From UBA4732 sp002404095 (GTDB lineage: Bacteria > Planctomycetota > Planctomycetia > Gemmatales > Gemmataceae): DNA of 64,000 nucleotides. This document shows, piece by piece, positions 8,455-16,748 of the stretch (its first letter is position 1; each line of letters begins with the position of its first letter). The stretch is from contig DAIPWT010000003.1 of assembly GCA_036783645.1 (NCBI GenBank), positions 56,671 to 120,670 on the forward strand, given 5' to 3'. Below the pieces are notes generated by a model. It had not been told where the DNA came from, ran no database searches, and worked only from the letters and a program-made list of their open reading frames with translations. Both the position numbers and the translations under genes were made by a program.

Positions 8455-10854
8455 ATGCTTTCGTGGCTGCTGCGACAACTGAACGTCACCGGCGACCTGA
8501 TCAATCACCTCGATCAAGTCGTGTTCGCGTTTCAATACGCCTGGGTGTTGTGGGTGGGAATTTCCCTGCTCCTCCCCGCCTGCTGGTTCATTTACACTTG
8601 GCAGCGTCGAAATATGCCCGGTACGCCGGCCAGCCTCTGCGTCGTCCTCACGATGACGCGCGTACTCATCCTCGCCCTATTGCTGTTCATTCTCGCCGGC
8701 CCGCATCTCAAATTGGAATACACGGTCCAGCAAAAGCCTATCGTCGCCGTGCTGCTCGACCATTCGCGGAGTATGGAGCTTCCGGCCGGGCCGTTTGAAA
8801 CCGACGAAAACTTGTCGAAGGTCGCCGAAGCCGCCGGCTATCACGCCACCGCCGGCGCCCCCGACGCCGAGACGCGCATGGCGCTCAACCGCATCGGCCG
8901 GGCGAAGCTCAGCCAAACTGTCCTGCAAACCAGCGGCCGACCGCTGACCGAGACGCTGGCGAAGAAATTCGACCTGCGTTTCTACTCATTCTCCAACGAT
9001 CTCAAGCAACTGGGCGTCAACCCCGCTAAGCCGGACTTCCCCGAACCGCCGCATCCCGGCGGCTCGGCCACCCAGATCGGCGACGCCCTCGATCAGCTCC
9101 GCGCGGAGACGGCCGGGCGCAAGCTGGCAGGCGTATTGCTCTTTTCCGACGGGCAAAATACGGGAGGCCGTTCGCTCACGGAAGCCGGCCGCGCCTGCGG
9201 CGACGCCAACACGCCGATCTTCGCCGTGCCGCTCGGGCCTGTGCGCCAGCTACAAGATGTGGCCGTCGTCGGCATTGACGCCGCCAGCCCCGTATCGGTT
9301 GGCGACACAGTGCGCGTGGCCGCGACCATCGAATCTCAGGGCTTCGACAAGCGCGTCGTAAAGGTGGAATTGAAAGACGGGGAAACGGTCTTGGATTCCA
9401 AAGATGTGACGCTGAGCAACACGGAACAGCAGCACGTCGATCTGACTTTCAAAGCCGACAAGGCGGGCGCCCGCTATCTGACGGTGAGCGTGCCGCCGCA
9501 GCCGGAGGAAACCGAAGACCTGCGCGGCAACAATTCCGACACCGCTTTCGTCCGCGTCAGCGACGAGAAAATCAAGGTGCTGTATCTCGAAGGTCTGCCG
9601 CGCTGGGACTTCCGTTTTCTGAAGAACGCCATGCGTCGTGACAACGGCTTGTCAGGACGCACGAATAAAGAAGTAGATGTCGTGCTGGAGGCGGAATGGC
9701 GGCGGCTGTCGGAGAAGGAGAAGATCGCCGCCCTGCCACACACCCTGGATCAGCTGGCCGAATACCACACGATTATCTTAGGCGATGTATCGCCGAAGAT
9801 GCTGAATACGGAGTTTATCGATCTGCTGGTGAAGGCAGTGCGTGAGCGCGGCGTTGGCCTGATCGTGGAGGCGGGCCCGCTGTATATGCCGCATAAATTC
9901 GACGACCGCCTTGACGCCCTTCTGCCCGTCCGCCTCAAGCGTGGCGTTTCCGGACAGATGCCGAGAGGGGTGCCGTCGTTCCATATCGAGCTGGCTCCCG
10001 AAGGCGAACTGCACGACTCCATGCGGCTGTACGACGACCTGACTTCCAACCAAAACGGCTGGGCGCAGATGCCGTCGTATTACTGGTGCGCCGCGGCCGA
10101 GAAGGCGTCGCCGGGCGCGACGGTGTTGGCGTGGAACCCCGTGCAAAGCACGACCGGCGGCAAGACGCCGTTGATCGCGCAGGCTTATGCCGGACAAGGA
10201 CAGGTGTTATTCGTCGGCACCGATTCGACGTGGCTGTGGCGGCAGAACGTCGGCGACCGTTTCTTCTATAAGTTTTGGGGCCAAGGCGTGCGCGCCGTTG
10301 CCCGCAACGACAAGATGACGCAGAAAAAGAGCTGGTTGGAGGTGCGTCCGATTCACGTTCAGCCGGGCGAAGCGGCGCAGGTGGAGCTGACGGCCTTCGC
10401 CGTGGACGGCTCGCCGCGCGTGGACCCCGCCGCAACCGTGCAGGTGCAGGCCGGCGGCGAAACTGGCGTGATTGAGATGACGGCCGACCCGAACGTGAAG
10501 GGCCGTTATACCGGCAAGTTCACGCCCAAAAGTTCTGGTGAATATCGCCTGACGTTCGCGGACGGCCAAGCCTCGCCGGTGGAAGCGAAATTGCCCGTGG
10601 CGGCGGCGCCCGATGAGTTGAAGCATCCGAACCTCAACCGCGCTGCGCTGGAGCAATTGGCCGTCGATTCGCACGGCAAGCTGGTCGAGTTGTACAACCT
10701 GGGTTCGCTAACCGATGAGCTGAAAGAGGATACGACGCAAGTCCAGCGTTCGCCACCGCCGGCCTCTCTGTGGGACAACTGGTTGACGCTGACGGCGTTG
10801 GTGTTGCTTTATTCTCTGGATGTGGGCCTTCGCCGGCTAAGGGGGCTGTCATGA
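8455..10854 (+). CDS. Membrane VWA protein with GATase-like domain
   Basis: The 799-residue protein has two N-terminal helices (about 30-49 and 66-84). A von Willebrand A domain follows, with its metal-adhesion site intact as D102-x-S104-x-S106 (LLDHSRS). A middle region begins KVLYLEGLPRWDFRFL and continues with the class-I-glutaminase-like fold often fused to VWA in planctomycetes, lacking an obvious catalytic Cys-His pair. A C-terminal helix follows near 775-795. It is paralogous in layout to the protein at 19995. It probably binds partner proteins in a metal-dependent way alongside the MoxR ATPase of this cluster. Its stop overlaps an abandoned downstream ATG at 10851 (ATGA). Confidence 0.82.
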   Translation: MLSWLLRQLNVTGDLINHLDQVVFAFQYAWVLWVGISLLLPACWFIYTWQRRNMPGTPASLCVVLTMTRVLILALLLFILAGPHLKLEYTVQQKPIVAVLLDHSRSMELPAGPFETDENLSKVAEAAGYHATAGAPDAETRMALNRIGRAKLSQTVLQTSGRPLTETLAKKFDLRFYSFSNDLKQLGVNPAKPDFPEPPHPGGSATQIGDALDQLRAETAGRKLAGVLLFSDGQNTGGRSLTEAGRACGDANTPIFAVPLGPVRQLQDVAVVGIDAASPVSVGDTVRVAATIESQGFDKRVVKVELKDGETVLDSKDVTLSNTEQQHVDLTFKADKAGARYLTVSVPPQPEETEDLRGNNSDTAFVRVSDEKIKVLYLEGLPRWDFRFLKNAMRRDNGLSGRTNKEVDVVLEAEWRRLSEKEKIAALPHTLDQLAEYHTIILGDVSPKMLNTEFIDLLVKAVRERGVGLIVEAGPLYMPHKFDDRLDALLPVRLKRGVSGQMPRGVPSFHIELAPEGELHDSMRLYDDLTSNQNGWAQMPSYYWCAAAEKASPGATVLAWNPVQSTTGGKTPLIAQAYAGQGQVLFVGTDSTWLWRQNVGDRFFYKFWGQGVRAVARNDKMTQKKSWLEVRPIHVQPGEAAQVELTAFAVDGSPRVDPAATVQVQAGGETGVIEMTADPNVKGRYTGKFTPKSSGEYRLTFADGQASPVEAKLPVAAAPDELKHPNLNRAALEQLAVDSHGKLVELYNLGSLTDELKEDTTQVQRSPPPASLWDNWLTLTALVLLYSLDVGLRRLRGLS

Positions 10855-10882
10855 AGTCGCCGCGAAAACTCCTCGGGGTGGA

Positions 10883-10941
10883 GTTGTTTAGCCGCGACCC
10901 GAAGGGGGGCGCGGCTCCCCTTCGGGTCGCGGCTAAACAAC
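10883..10941. repeat. Palindromic element at the 5' end of the terpene-cyclase-like gene
   Basis: The arms are perfect, 10883-10907 and 10917-10941, 25 bp each around a 9-base loop. The element lies between an ATG at 10851, which overlaps the previous stop, and the start now usable at 10948. It puts the two out of frame: excising 58 bases (10884-10941) would join them into one frame with a plausible signal peptide. Confidence 0.92.
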
Positions 10942-10947
10942 CCGGTC

Positions 10948-12045
10948 ATGCTGGCGGCGGCTATCGGCACGGGTTTCGTCTTTCTGTTGACGGCGTTGCT
11001 TTCTCAGGCGGATGAAAAGAAACCGGAGAAGCCCGATAACATCGCGGCTCCGCTAACGGAGACCCGCGTCATCGAGCGCGTGACGGCTTCCACCGACAAG
11101 GCGCTTGACTGGTTGGAGAGTAAGCAGATCAAGCAAGGCGAAAGCACCGGCGCCTGGAACACCAATCAAGCCTTTAACGCTCTGGCAATGCTGGCATTCA
11201 TGTCGAGCGGCCACACGCCCGGCCGCGGCAAGTACGGTGACGTGATCGAGGACGGCGTGGTCAAGCCGGGCGTACTAACGCGCGGCAAGAAGTACATGCT
11301 GTCGAAGGCGCAGCCAACCGGCTACATCTCGTCCGGCGCCATGTACGAACACGGCCTTGCTGCCCTTTGCCTAGCGGAAATGTACGGTATGGACCCCGAC
11401 CCGGATCTGGAGGACAAGCTGCGTATGGCAGTGGAGCTAATCGTGAAAGTGCAGTCGCCAGCCGGCGGTTGGCGCTACACGCCGGCCCCGACCGACCAGG
11501 ATTTGAGCGTGACGGTGATGCAAGTGGTGGCCCTGCGCGCCGCCAACAACGCTGGCATCCGCGTGCCCCAGGAGACGCTCGACAAGGCGGTGAAATACGT
11601 TCAATCGTCGGCGCAGCGCGGGCCGGACAACAAGCCGGTGGGCGGCTTCGGCTACCAAGGGCCGGGGCAATCGCCGCAGACCAGCGCCGGCGGCGTACTC
11701 TCCCTCCAGCTTCTCGGCCATTACGATGACCCGACCATCCCGCCGACGCTCCAGTTTCTCAGTAAGGTTCCCGTGGAGTGGGGCGGAGGCAATCCGCAGT
11801 ACTTCTACTACTTCCATTACTACGCGATCCAGGCGTTCTACCAGGCCGGCGGCAAGGAATGGAACGACTGGCACCCGCGCGTCCGAGAACTGCTGCTGAA
11901 ACATCAGAATGCGGACGGCAGCTGGGACGTGCCAGCGGGATCGTCCGAGGCCCAGTACTCCAACGGCGACAAGGTCTACTCGACGGCGATGGCCACGCTG
12001 ATCCTAGACATCTACCGGCACTATTTGCCGGCGTACCAGCGCTAA
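10948..12045 (+). CDS. Prenyltransferase/squalene-oxidase-repeat protein (terpene-cyclase-like), secreted
   Basis: The 365-residue protein has the alpha-alpha barrel repeats of the squalene cyclase/prenyltransferase-beta family, with QW-like motifs such as HQNADGSW near the C-terminus and AGGWRY mid-protein. It is about half the usual 600-700 residues of squalene-hopene cyclases and lacks a recognisable DxDD acid motif, so it is more likely a binding-barrel relative than a cyclase. The current start at 10948 gives a hydrophobic segment without the usual basic residues and no clear Shine-Dalgarno. The upstream ATG at 10851 would supply MKSPRKLLGVE but is out of frame because of the palindrome at 10883-10941. 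Relatives of this family recur in planctomycete MoxR/VWA clusters. Confidence 0.75.
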   Translation: MLAAAIGTGFVFLLTALLSQADEKKPEKPDNIAAPLTETRVIERVTASTDKALDWLESKQIKQGESTGAWNTNQAFNALAMLAFMSSGHTPGRGKYGDVIEDGVVKPGVLTRGKKYMLSKAQPTGYISSGAMYEHGLAALCLAEMYGMDPDPDLEDKLRMAVELIVKVQSPAGGWRYTPAPTDQDLSVTVMQVVALRAANNAGIRVPQETLDKAVKYVQSSAQRGPDNKPVGGFGYQGPGQSPQTSAGGVLSLQLLGHYDDPTIPPTLQFLSKVPVEWGGGNPQYFYYFHYYAIQAFYQAGGKEWNDWHPRVRELLLKHQNADGSWDVPAGSSEAQYSNGDKVYSTAMATLILDIYRHYLPAYQR

Positions 12046-12047
12046 AT

Positions 12048-12153
12048 TTTTCACCGCGGAGAACGCAGAGAACGCGGAGAAAAGACAAGAGGAAGAGTGA
12101 TATGTTCCGGGCGATGTTTGTTCTCTGCGCTCTCTGCGTTCTCCGCGGTGAAA
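12048..12153. repeat. Palindromic element covering the signal-peptide codons of the next gene
   Basis: The left arm 12048-12080 and right arm 12121-12153 share 23 outer paired bases, then diverge. The motif TCTCTGCGTTCTCCGCGGTG is of a type seen dispersed in many environmental bacterial genomes. The right arm lies within the coding sequence starting at 12102, and the left arm begins 2 bases after the previous stop. Confidence 0.85.
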
Positions 12154-12824
12154 CTATTGCCGCGGAGACGGGGACCATCACCGGGACCGTTGATAAGCCG
12201 GCAGACGTGACCAAGCTAATGGCTATCAATCGCGGCGACGATAAGCGCTTTCCCGGCGAGATCGACGCGAAGACCGGCGCGTTTACGATCAAGAATCTGC
12301 CGTTGGGCGCGACTTATGATCTGCTGTTCGAGATCGGCGCCGACATGAAACTGGAAGGCGTCAATTTGAGCGTTCCGCACTCCGATTACGAGGTGGAACA
12401 GCCGATGACCAAGGAGGACGTGGAGGCAATAACCGAAGCGGCAAAGTCCCTCAACCAGTTTGAGAACAACATTGAAGTAATGACTGTCCTCGGCAACATT
12501 CAGCACGCCGCCGTGGTGCTGAACAAGACGCGAACGACTTCGTTCGTCAACCAGGCGCCCGGCGAAATGATCTGGCGGATGGAAGTGTGGCAGTTCGAGA
12601 AACCGGACGAAACGTGGATCAAGAACCAGGACGATCTGTTCGTCGTGCTACACCGTGAGCGCTTGCAAAAGGCGGATTTTGACAAGAAGGCGTTGACGCT
12701 GGACCCGGCGCTGGGCGGCGTGGGTTTATCGGAAAAACAGGCGAATGTGGAACTCGGCAAGGTAGTCCTGCCGTCCAAGGAGCGGGGCATTCGCCTGCGC
12801 ACCCGGACGGCGAAGGACAAATAA
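12102..12824 (+). CDS. Secreted protein with carboxypeptidase-regulatory-like beta-sandwich, function unknown
   Basis: The 240-residue protein starts at an ATG after GAGGAAGAG. Its signal peptide (about residues 1-21, core FVLCALCVLRG) is encoded largely by the right arm of the palindrome at 12121-12153. The mature N-terminus has the pattern of a carboxypeptidase-regulatory-like fold (TGTVDKP, TGAFTIKNLPLGATYDL), a small beta-sandwich often used for binding. The rest is a charged alpha/beta segment I do not recognise. It lies 56 bases downstream of the terpene-cyclase-like gene and 27 bases before the DUF4159 gene, consistent with one transcript. Confidence 0.65.
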   Translation: MFRAMFVLCALCVLRGETIAAETGTITGTVDKPADVTKLMAINRGDDKRFPGEIDAKTGAFTIKNLPLGATYDLLFEIGADMKLEGVNLSVPHSDYEVEQPMTKEDVEAITEAAKSLNQFENNIEVMTVLGNIQHAAVVLNKTRTTSFVNQAPGEMIWRMEVWQFEKPDETWIKNQDDLFVVLHRERLQKADFDKKALTLDPALGGVGLSEKQANVELGKVVLPSKERGIRLRTRTAKDK

Positions 12825-12851
12825 CGCGGCGATGCCGCGAGGAGGACGACG

Positions 12852-14357
12852 ATGGCGGAAGTCAACCGTCGGCGCTTTATCATCGAAACCACGGCCGCGG
12901 CCGCGGGCCTTGCGAGCCTGGGCGGCGCGCAGGCGATAGGGGCGGATCGCCAACTGGGCACCTGCGGCCCGCCGCCGCGCATGAATGCGACGCGGCAGAC
13001 CGCCGCCGAGGGAATGCCGCCGCTGCCGTTGCCGGCCGTGCCGCTGCGCCGCAGCGAGCCGAAGGCCGAGCCGGCGCCGCCGCTGATGATGGCCAAGCTG
13101 GAGTACGGCACGACCCAAGACTGGAACACCGACCCTGGCGACGCCGACAACCTCATGCGCCACGTCCGTCAGGCCGTCGGCTTGTGGTACGGCTGGAAGC
13201 ACATGAATATCGAGGAGCTGGTCGCGCTGCACAAGGCCGACAAGCAGTGCAAAATCCCGTCGCTGTACATCAGCGGCCACGAGGCGTTCGAGTTCACCAA
13301 GGATCAGCGCGCCGCCCTGGTGCAATATCTGGTGGACGGCGGTACGCTGGTCGGCGACGCCTGTTGCGGCCGTGAGGAGTTCGCCGCGTCCTTCCGCCGC
13401 GAGGTCAAGGAGATGTTCCACGACCGCGCCTTCGACGTGCTGCAGCTCGACCATCCGATCTTCCGCGCTTTCCATAAGTACACCTCCGTCAACGTCCGCA
13501 CCTTCCCGATGGGGATGAAGACCGACACGGAGGCGCCGCCGGAATTGCTCGGCATCAACCTCGGCTGCCGAACGGCCATCGTCCTGTCGCCTTACGACAT
13601 GAGCTGCGGCTGGGACGATCACACCCACGAACGCGGCTCCCGGCTGCTGCCTGGAGACGCCGTCCGCCTCGGCATCAACCTCATCAGTTACATCGCCGCC
13701 ATGCGTCAAGTGGCCGAGACGCAGGCGGTGACGCGGCTCATCAGCGACAAAACGGATCGCCCGCGTCAACAATTCGTGTTGGCCCAGCTGCGGCACCAGG
13801 GCGACTGGGATCCCGACCCCAACAGCACGGTGCAAATGTTGCGCTGCCTGTCCGGTGAGTCGTCGTTGGCGGTGGCGTTCGACCTCAAGAGCGTCGATCC
13901 GTCGGAAACGAAGCTGGCGCCGTTCCCGTTCCTGTACATGACCGGCTTCCGCGACCCGAAGTTGACCGACGACGAAGTGGCGGCGCTGCGGCGGCATTTG
14001 CAGGCCGGCGGCTTCCTGTTCATCAACAATTGCTCCGGCTACAACGCCTTCGACCGCGCCGCGCGGGCGCTGTCGGCCCGCCTGTTCCCCGATCAGAAGT
14101 TGGCGCCGGTGCCGGCCGACGATACGATCTTCAAATCGCTGCACACGATCACCAAGGGCAAGGATCGGCAGACGAACGAGGAGCGTCCGATCGAATTGGA
14201 AGGCGTGCGCATCAAGAACCGGCTGGTGCTGGTCTACTCGAAGAACGACATGGTGACGCAGCTCAAGCAGGTGAGCGATCCGTTCGGCAACGGCTACGAC
14301 GCCGATACTTGCCGCAAGCTGGCCGTCAACATCGTTGCTTATGCGCTGCAGAACTAA
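12852..14357 (+). CDS. Tat-exported tandem DUF4159 protein
   Basis: The 501-residue protein begins MAEVNRRRFIIETTAAAAG, a twin-arginine signal. After a Pro-rich linker there are two DUF4159-like units, about residues 80-290 and 310-500. Each starts with an (L)E/RxGxxxDWxxDP segment, followed by a helix and a glycine-rich turn (YLVDGGTLVGD and HLQAGGFLFINN). DUF4159 has a class-I glutaminase-like fold without catalytic residues. It follows a GAGGAGGA site and precedes Uma2 by 14 bases. DUF4159 proteins are regular partners of MoxR/DUF58/BatA genes; the molecular role is not established. Confidence 0.8.
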   Translation: MAEVNRRRFIIETTAAAAGLASLGGAQAIGADRQLGTCGPPPRMNATRQTAAEGMPPLPLPAVPLRRSEPKAEPAPPLMMAKLEYGTTQDWNTDPGDADNLMRHVRQAVGLWYGWKHMNIEELVALHKADKQCKIPSLYISGHEAFEFTKDQRAALVQYLVDGGTLVGDACCGREEFAASFRREVKEMFHDRAFDVLQLDHPIFRAFHKYTSVNVRTFPMGMKTDTEAPPELLGINLGCRTAIVLSPYDMSCGWDDHTHERGSRLLPGDAVRLGINLISYIAAMRQVAETQAVTRLISDKTDRPRQQFVLAQLRHQGDWDPDPNSTVQMLRCLSGESSLAVAFDLKSVDPSETKLAPFPFLYMTGFRDPKLTDDEVAALRRHLQAGGFLFINNCSGYNAFDRAARALSARLFPDQKLAPVPADDTIFKSLHTITKGKDRQTNEERPIELEGVRIKNRLVLVYSKNDMVTQLKQVSDPFGNGYDADTCRKLAVNIVAYALQN

Positions 14358-14371
14358 AGGCGGAGGGGATT

Positions 14372-14977
14372 ATGAACGCACAACCGACTACTCTAGAGGC
14401 GCCGCCGAGGCCGATCACTGTGGAAGAATGGGGCGCGATGGAAGGGCCTCCGTTCTACGAACTGGTGGACGGCCAATTGAAGGAGAAATTAGAATTGTCG
14501 GTCTGGCACGACTTCTTACTCTTTGACCTGGCGGCATTCCTTGTCACGCACATAAAAGCGCATGGCTTGGGGCAAATAGGAGGCGCGACAACGAAGGTAC
14601 GCATTTCCGCATTGGGCGGGCGCATGCCGGACCTGTTCCTGATTCCGCGAGACCAGTACCACTTGGTCGGACGGAACGTCTTCCGCGGCGTCCCCCCGTT
14701 CGTCGCGGAAATCTTGTCGCCGAGTACGGAACGAGTGGATCGAACGGAAAAGCGGAACGAGTACGCCCGGCTCGGAATCGGCCAGTACTGGCTCATCGAC
14801 TTCCCCAACCGCGCCATTGAGATCTACCACCTGCGAGACCTGCCCGAGGGCGGACGGGCCTACGAGTTGATGGAAACGATCAGCGGCGACGATGTATTTC
14901 GGCCCTCGCTCTTTCCCGGCGTGGATATTCCGCTGGCCGAGGTCTGGCCCACCGAGTTTGAAAATCTCAATAATTGA
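14372..14977 (+). CDS. Uma2-family (DUF820) restriction-endonuclease-like protein
   Basis: The 201-residue protein has the Uma2 pattern. An N-terminal segment (TVEEWGAM ... YELVDGQL) precedes the PD-(D/E)XK-type core, with PDLFLIP, then VAEILSPSTERVDRTEKRNEY and GIGQYWLID. These supply the acidic and lysine residues of the active site. Uma2 proteins are abundant in planctomycetes and cyanobacteria; their role is unknown, with mobile-element and defence roles proposed. The gene sits inside the MoxR/VWA cluster behind a GGAGGGG site, 14 bases after DUF4159, and looks like a passenger. A second member is at 55050-55715. Confidence 0.85.
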   Translation: MNAQPTTLEAPPRPITVEEWGAMEGPPFYELVDGQLKEKLELSVWHDFLLFDLAAFLVTHIKAHGLGQIGGATTKVRISALGGRMPDLFLIPRDQYHLVGRNVFRGVPPFVAEILSPSTERVDRTEKRNEYARLGIGQYWLIDFPNRAIEIYHLRDLPEGGRAYELMETISGDDVFRPSLFPGVDIPLAEVWPTEFENLNN

Positions 14978-14995
14978 CAAACAGGAGATTCCTAA

Positions 14996-16063
14996 ATGCC
15001 GTCCGCCGCCGTTGCTACGAAGGCCAATCCGCTCATGGGCGGTGGCGCCGCCGCTTCCGCGAGCGACGTGGAAGCCATCGCCCGCTTGGGCGCGGCCCGC
15101 AAGAAATTGAAAGAAGAGATCGCCAAGGCTGTCGTCGGCCAGGAACACATCGTCGATCAACTGTTGACGGCGTTGTTCGCGCGCGGCCACTGTCTGATGA
15201 TCGGCGTGCCGGGGTTGGCTAAGACGTTGATGGTCCGCACCATCGCCTCGGCCATCGACCTCAAGTTCAACCGCATCCAGTTCACGCCTGACCTGATGCC
15301 GTCGGACATCACCGGGACCGAGATCATTGAAGAGGATCGGACCACGGGCGGACGGCAGTTCCGTTTCGTTCACGGGCCGGTCTTCGCCAACATTCTGCTC
15401 GCCGACGAGATTAACCGCACGCCGCCCAAGACGCAGGCCGCGTTGCTCCAGGCCATGCAGGAAAACGAAGTCACCGTGGGCGGCCGGACGTATGCGCTGC
15501 CGTCGCCGTTCTTCGTGCTGGCCACGCAGAATCCCATCGAGCAGGAGGGCACCTACCCGCTGCCGGAGGCCCAGCTCGACCGTTTCATGTTCGACATTCG
15601 CATTAGTTATCCCAAGCCGCATGAGGAACTGGAGATCGCCAAGGCGACGACGGCCGATGTGGCCTCGAACGTGAATAAAATCCTTACCGGACCTGAAATT
15701 ATACAATTGCAGCAGATCGTCCGCAAGCTGCCGATCAGCGATCACGTCGGCATGTATGCGGTGAACCTGGCGCGGACGTCGCGGCCGGAGGACGAGATCG
15801 CGCCTAAGTTCATCAAGGATTACGTCAACTGGGGCGCCGGCACGCGCGCGGTGCAGTATTTGGTGCTGGGGGCCAAGGCGCGGGCGGCTATCGGCGGCGA
15901 GTACAACGTAACTTGCGCGCATGTCCGCGAAGTGGCTCCGCTGGTGCTGCGGCACCGCATTATGACGAACTTCCACGGCGAAGCCGAAGGAATAACGCCG
16001 GACAAGATCGTCAAACAATTGCTGGAGCATGTAAAAGAACCGCGGCCGGAAGATTACAAATAA
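14996..16063 (+). CDS. MoxR-family AAA+ ATPase
   Basis: The 355-residue protein has the MoxR hallmarks: a Walker A of the GVPGLAKT type, Walker B ILLADEINR, the NRTPPKTQAALLQAMQE segment and the sensor/arginine-finger region ATQNPIEQEGTYPLPEAQLD. MoxR ATPases act as chaperones that use ATP to load metal or mature partners through VWA proteins, which here are encoded directly downstream. The start follows AGGAG. A second MoxR, much the same in the core, lies at 53888-54937, but the N-termini differ. Confidence 0.93.
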   Translation: MPSAAVATKANPLMGGGAAASASDVEAIARLGAARKKLKEEIAKAVVGQEHIVDQLLTALFARGHCLMIGVPGLAKTLMVRTIASAIDLKFNRIQFTPDLMPSDITGTEIIEEDRTTGGRQFRFVHGPVFANILLADEINRTPPKTQAALLQAMQENEVTVGGRTYALPSPFFVLATQNPIEQEGTYPLPEAQLDRFMFDIRISYPKPHEELEIAKATTADVASNVNKILTGPEIIQLQQIVRKLPISDHVGMYAVNLARTSRPEDEIAPKFIKDYVNWGAGTRAVQYLVLGAKARAAIGGEYNVTCAHVREVAPLVLRHRIMTNFHGEAEGITPDKIVKQLLEHVKEPRPEDYK

Positions 16064-16083
16064 ACACCCAACAGGGAGAGGCG

Positions 16084-16728
16084 ATGCCTAAAATTTCGCC
16101 AACGAAACGGCAGCCGGCAGAGAAACCCGCTCCCTTTAGTTTCATGAAGCGGCTGAAGGAGATTAGTATGTTTTTCGCCGGCAAGGATGAGGTCCATAAG
16201 ACCTTGCGGCGGTTGGTTAAGCGGTTGGAGAAGGCGGGCATTCTTTACGCCGTTCTCGGAGGGATGGCGGTGAACGCCCATAAATACGTTCGCACGACGA
16301 GGGACGTGGACCTGCTATTGACGCCGGAGGGTTTGGAGGAGTTCCGCAAGCGGTTCGTGAGCAAGAATTACCGACAAAAGGATGGGCGGCCCAGGCGCTT
16401 CGTCGATTGCATCAACGAGATCGAGATCGACTTCTTGATTGCTGGGCGGTTCCCCGGCAGTGGGGCGCCGGGACCAATTGCTTTCCCCAGCCCTGACCGT
16501 GTGGCGGAAACCATTGACGCCATCGCGGTCGTCAATCTGCCGACGCTGATTGAACTCAAGCTTTGCGCCCGGCGCCACCGTGACTTTGGCGATGTCGTCG
16601 AGTTGGTTCGTTTCAACGACCTGGACGAGTCATTCGCCGACCGTCTGCACCCGAGCGTTCGCGGCGATTATATCGAGTGCCTCGAAGAGAAACGCCGCAA
16701 CGACGATTACGAAGCCCGCGAAGGCTAG
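16084..16728 (+). CDS. Nucleotidyltransferase-fold protein
   Basis: The 214-residue protein carries the minimal nucleotidyltransferase signature: GGMAVNAHKYVRTTRDVDLL gives the GG loop and the D-x-D metal pair. A further acidic residue follows in NEIEIDFLIAG. This matches the DUF6036/AbiEii-like group, which includes toxins of type IV systems and many uncharacterised stand-alone proteins. No antitoxin-like partner is adjacent. It is inserted between MoxR and DUF58, two genes that are normally neighbours, and has its own GGGAGAGG site. Whether it belongs functionally to the cluster is open. Confidence 0.75.
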   Translation: MPKISPTKRQPAEKPAPFSFMKRLKEISMFFAGKDEVHKTLRRLVKRLEKAGILYAVLGGMAVNAHKYVRTTRDVDLLLTPEGLEEFRKRFVSKNYRQKDGRPRRFVDCINEIEIDFLIAGRFPGSGAPGPIAFPSPDRVAETIDAIAVVNLPTLIELKLCARRHRDFGDVVELVRFNDLDESFADRLHPSVRGDYIECLEEKRRNDDYEAREG

Positions 16729-16748
16729 CCCTCGGAACACCTACCGCC

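Noticed and set aside
12726..14144. Long antisense open frame (472 codons) opposite the DUF4159 gene
   Set aside because: Long antisense frames are expected in GC-rich coding DNA; it has no family-like composition, and the sense gene has a Tat signal, domains and a ribosome site. The same applies to the frame at 14516-16030 and others.
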